A stretch of 7,725 bases of DNA from an uncultured Lachnospira sp. (GTDB lineage: Bacteria; Bacillota; Clostridia; Lachnospirales; Lachnospiraceae). Below, piece after piece: positions 6,248 to 7,725 of this stretch (position 1 is the first letter of the stretch; the number at the start of each line of letters is the position of its first letter). A program made the translations under genes and the position numbers. Below the pieces are notes generated by a model. The model was not told the origin of the DNA. It saw nothing but the letters and a program-made list of their open reading frames with translations, and made no database searches. The stretch is from NCBI GenBank assembly GCA_934358235.1, contig CAKRKK010000116.1, forward strand, positions 1 through 7,725, in the 5' to 3' direction.

Positions 6248-6772
6248 ATGCTAATTGATTTAAGAGAGCTTTTATCCGGTTCACAGGATGAGAAGAGTTA
6301 TAAAGCAGATATTGATATGAATACATTTAACACAGGTTCATCTGATTATGATATAATCGATAAGCCTGCCATAGATGTTAACATTAAGAAGCTGGGCAAG
6401 AACAAGCTTTCTATTAAGGCTGATTCTTATATTACCCTTAATATTCCTTGTGACAGATGCTTAGAACCAGTTGAAACCAGAGTCAGCTACAAAGTTGATG
6501 AGGTTGTTGACTTTAATGATAATGCATCCGAGGAAGAAGCAAAAGAAGAAAAAGACTATATTGATGGATACAACCTCGACGTGGACAAGTTAGTTTTCGG
6601 CGAAATACTGATATCCATGCCGGGAAAAACCTTATGTAAGGAGGACTGCAAAGGAATTTGTCTGATTTGCGGTGCGAATCTGAACAAAGGAGAATGCGGT
6701 TGTGACAGGGAAATCCTGGATCCAAGAATGTCTGTTTTCAAAGATATTTTAAAGAATTTTAAGGAGGTGTAA
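6248..6772 (+). CDS. yceD: YceD family protein (DUF177), Cys-rich
   Basis: This 174-residue cytoplasmic protein belongs to the YceD/DUF177 family, which is linked to 23S rRNA accumulation and is commonly encoded just before rpmF. The family core CDRCLEPV (68-75) holds a CxxC pair, followed by an acidic stretch (about 93-103) and VDKLVFGEILISMP (112-125). The C-terminal part has a second cysteine group: C130, C134, C138, C141, C150 and C152, resembling a zinc knuckle and probably metal binding, though unproven. The ATG at 6248 is preceded by GGAG at 6238-6241; an in-frame TTG at 6236 would overlap that site and is rejected. The last three codons double as the rpmF ribosome site, so translation of the two genes is coupled. 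Family is sure; molecular mechanism is not. Confidence 0.93.
   Translation: MLIDLRELLSGSQDEKSYKADIDMNTFNTGSSDYDIIDKPAIDVNIKKLGKNKLSIKADSYITLNIPCDRCLEPVETRVSYKVDEVVDFNDNASEEEAKEEKDYIDGYNLDVDKLVFGEILISMPGKTLCKEDCKGICLICGANLNKGECGCDREILDPRMSVFKDILKNFKEV
6761..6769 (+). promoter_or_regulatory. rpmF ribosome binding site inside yceD
   Basis: AAGGAGGTG is complementary to the 16S rRNA 3' end over nine bases, and also encodes the last residues (Lys-Glu-Val) of YceD. The yceD stop (6770-6772) is four bases before the rpmF ATG (6777). A ribosome finishing yceD would therefore be positioned to start L32, supporting translational coupling. Confidence 0.9.
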
Positions 6773-6776
6773 CCGA

Positions 6777-6956
6777 ATGTCAATTTGTCCTAAGAATAAA
6801 TCTTCAAAGGCTAGAAGAGATAAGAGAAGAGCTAATTGGAAGATGAGCGCTCCTAATCTTGTAAAGTGCAGCAAATGTGGTGCTTTAATGATGCCTCATA
6901 GAGTATGTAAGGCTTGTGGTTCTTACAACAAGAAGGAAATCGTTTCTGTAGACTAA
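6777..6956 (+). CDS. rpmF: Large ribosomal subunit protein bL32 (zinc-binding form)
   Basis: This 59-residue basic protein is L32 of the 50S subunit. The N-terminus carries the rRNA-binding stretch KSSKARRDKRRANWK (8-22). The zinc ribbon follows: C31-x2-C34 and C44-x2-C47 (CSKC, CKAC), so this is the cysteine-containing (C+) version that needs zinc, not the zinc-free version some Firmicutes carry as a second copy. An extra Cys at position 4 belongs to the MSICPK start typical of Lachnospiraceae. Start at ATG 6777 is set by the near-perfect ribosome site nine bases upstream. It shares a transcript with yceD and ends at a strong terminator 22 bases after its stop. Confidence 0.97.
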   Translation: MSICPKNKSSKARRDKRRANWKMSAPNLVKCSKCGALMMPHRVCKACGSYNKKEIVSVD

Positions 6957-6977
6957 GACTTGTAAGGTCACTTATTT

Positions 6978-7016
6978 ACCAGGTTTGTTAAGTTTTTTAA
7001 CAGGCCTGGTTTTTTT
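6978..7016 (+). terminator. Intrinsic terminator after rpmF
   Basis: A 14-bp stem forms between ACCAGGTTTGTTAA (6978-6991) and TTAACAGGCCTGGT (6997-7010), with two G-U pairs and a five-base loop. A run of T (7010-7016) follows directly. This is a textbook Rho-independent terminator that ends yceD-rpmF and separates it from plsX. Confidence 0.95.
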
Positions 7017-7060
7017 AATTCAGACTTAATTCTAAAATAAATTTTTCAATAATTTCAGTT

Positions 7061-7072
7061 ATGATATATCAT
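7061..7072. repeat. 12-bp palindrome between rpmF and plsX
   Basis: ATGATATATCAT is a perfect palindrome in the 263-base gap between rpmF and plsX, just left of the AATCYGYAYA repeats. A regulator site is possible, but palindromes made only of such AT-rich steps arise easily by chance. Confidence 0.3.
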
Positions 7073-7076
7073 TATA

Positions 7077-7110
7077 AATCTGTACAACAGAATCCGCATA
7101 AATCTGCATA
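7077..7110 (+). repeat. Three AATCYGYAYA repeats upstream of plsX
   Basis: AATCTGTACA (7077-7086), AATCCGCATA (7091-7100) and AATCTGCATA (7101-7110) are near-identical direct repeats, the last two in tandem at a 10-base period. A further copy lies before yceD at 6083. They sit 47-80 bases left of the plsX -35 region, on one face of the helix for the tandem pair. No FapR-type lipid operator is recognised here. They may be binding sites for an unknown regulator. Confidence 0.45.
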
Positions 7111-7156
7111 ACATAATAAAATCCCTTGATTAAAATACATTTTCGTAGTATATTTA

Positions 7157-7185
7157 TTAAGTATTTTCATACATTATGATATAAT
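7157..7185 (+). promoter_or_regulatory. Extended -10 promoter of plsX
   Basis: TGATATAAT (7177-7185) is a perfect extended -10 (TGnTATAAT). The -35 at 17 bases, TTAAGT (7157-7162), is poor, which an extended -10 tolerates. Transcription would start near 7192, with a leader of about 88 bases. CATAA-TTG-TTATG (7195-7207), an inverted repeat just inside the transcript, could be an operator overlapping the start. The rest of the 7017-7279 gap shows no gene. Confidence 0.65.
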
Positions 7186-7279
7186 TGCAGGAAGCATAAT
7201 TGTTATGAGCTGGTTAAATTGTTTATATGTTTTTGGCAGTTATATTATAGATAATAGTATATAAGGAATGGACAGATAT

Positions 7280-7725
7280 ATGATAAAGATTGCACTTGAT
7301 GCTATGGGCGGTGATAATGCACCGGGAGAAATTGTTAAAGGTGCTGTTGAGGCTGTTAATACCAGCAAAGAATGTTTTGTATACCTTGTAGGACAGGAGG
7401 AAGCTGTTAAGGCTGAGCTTACAAAGTATACCTACGATGAGAAACAGATAGAGGTTGTTAATGCAACTGAGGTTATTGAAACAGGTGAACCACCTGTTAT
7501 GGCAATCAGAAGAAAGAAGGATTCTTCTATTGTAAAGGCTCTTAATATGGTTAAGAATAAAGAAGCGGATGCTTTCGTTTCTGCAGGAAGCTCTGGAGCT
7601 ATCCTTGTAGGAGGCCAGGTTATAGTAGGCCGTCTTCCAGGCGTTGAACGACCACCTATTGGTGCTATCGTTCCTACCGATAAAAGCTGTGTGCTTATCG
7701 TGGATAGCGGTGCTAATGTTGATGC
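7280..7725 (+). CDS. plsX: Phosphate acyltransferase PlsX (N-terminal part)
   Basis: PlsX makes acyl-phosphate from acyl-ACP and phosphate, supplying PlsY for the first acylation of glycerol-3-phosphate in phospholipid synthesis; it works at the inner face of the membrane. The window holds 148 complete codons, under half of the usual 330 or so, with the rest beyond the right edge. Family marks are IALDAMGGDNAPGEIVKGAV (4-23), VGQEEAVK (37-44), SAGSSGAILVGGQVIVGRLP (101-120), ERPPIGAIVP (123-132) and VDSGANVDA (141-149). ATG 7280 is preferred: AAGGA (7263-7267) and GGA (7270-7272) lie upstream, while an in-frame ATG at 7268 directly abuts AAGGA and leaves no spacer. It follows rpmF, as in many bacteria, but here has its own promoter after a terminator. 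Other lipid genes probably follow. Confidence 0.96.
   Translation, partial: MIKIALDAMGGDNAPGEIVKGAVEAVNTSKECFVYLVGQEEAVKAELTKYTYDEKQIEVVNATEVIETGEPPVMAIRRKKDSSIVKALNMVKNKEADAFVSAGSSGAILVGGQVIVGRLPGVERPPIGAIVPTDKSCVLIVDSGANVD

Noticed and set aside
6638..6644. Second AAGGAGG inside yceD as a start for a hidden gene
   Set aside because: No suitably spaced ATG or GTG follows with a useful open frame; the bases encode part of the cysteine group.
7017..7279. FapR or FabT lipid-regulator operator upstream of plsX
   Set aside because: Neither known palindrome is present; the repeats there have a different sequence.

Overview
The window reads as ordinary chromosomal backbone from a low-GC, anaerobic, acetate-forming Firmicute, most likely a member of the Lachnospiraceae (Clostridia). 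This rests on the AT-rich intergenic DNA, strong AAGGAGG-type ribosome sites, heavy AUA use in ordinary genes, a zinc-ribbon L32 starting MSICPKNKSS, and the order tmcAL - pta - ackA - yceD - rpmF - plsX, which I know from that family. The lineage is inferred from these traits, not from a search. All genes lie on the + strand; I see no mobile element, CRISPR array, tRNA or rRNA.

Layout. (1) 1-375: C-terminal end of a YycJ/WalJ-type metallo-beta-lactamase-fold hydrolase. (2) 395-2326: a two-gene unit with a good sigma-A promoter, encoding a free-standing ACT-domain protein (UPF0237) and a PFL-like protein of unknown function (UPF0210/DUF711), closed by a strong hairpin terminator. (3) 2381-3634: tmcAL, the ligase that acetylates C34 of elongator tRNA-Met using acetate and ATP. 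(4) 3733-6069: pta-ackA with its own promoter and a structured leader; it converts acetyl-CoA through acetyl phosphate to acetate plus ATP. (5) 6159-7016: yceD-rpmF, driven by a perfect-consensus promoter, translationally coupled, and ended by a classic intrinsic terminator. (6) 7157-7725: plsX, the first step of phospholipid synthesis, with its own extended -10 promoter, running off the right edge.

Functionally, acetate metabolism (pta-ackA) lies beside a tRNA-modifying enzyme that consumes acetate (tmcAL). The ribosome unit (yceD-rpmF) separates these from membrane lipid synthesis (plsX). Codon use splits the genes into two classes: pta and ackA almost never use AUA for Ile (1 of 18 and 1 of 28), while tmcAL uses AUA for most Ile codons, as expected for highly versus modestly expressed genes.

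The nearest thing to an undescribed system is the ACT/PFL-like pair, conserved but without an established function. Less certain but worth checking are a 10-12 bp motif (AATCYGYAYA) found once before yceD and three times before plsX, several inverted repeats in the leaders, and the cysteine-rich YceD encoded next to a zinc-type L32. I do not see evidence for a wholly new multi-gene system.
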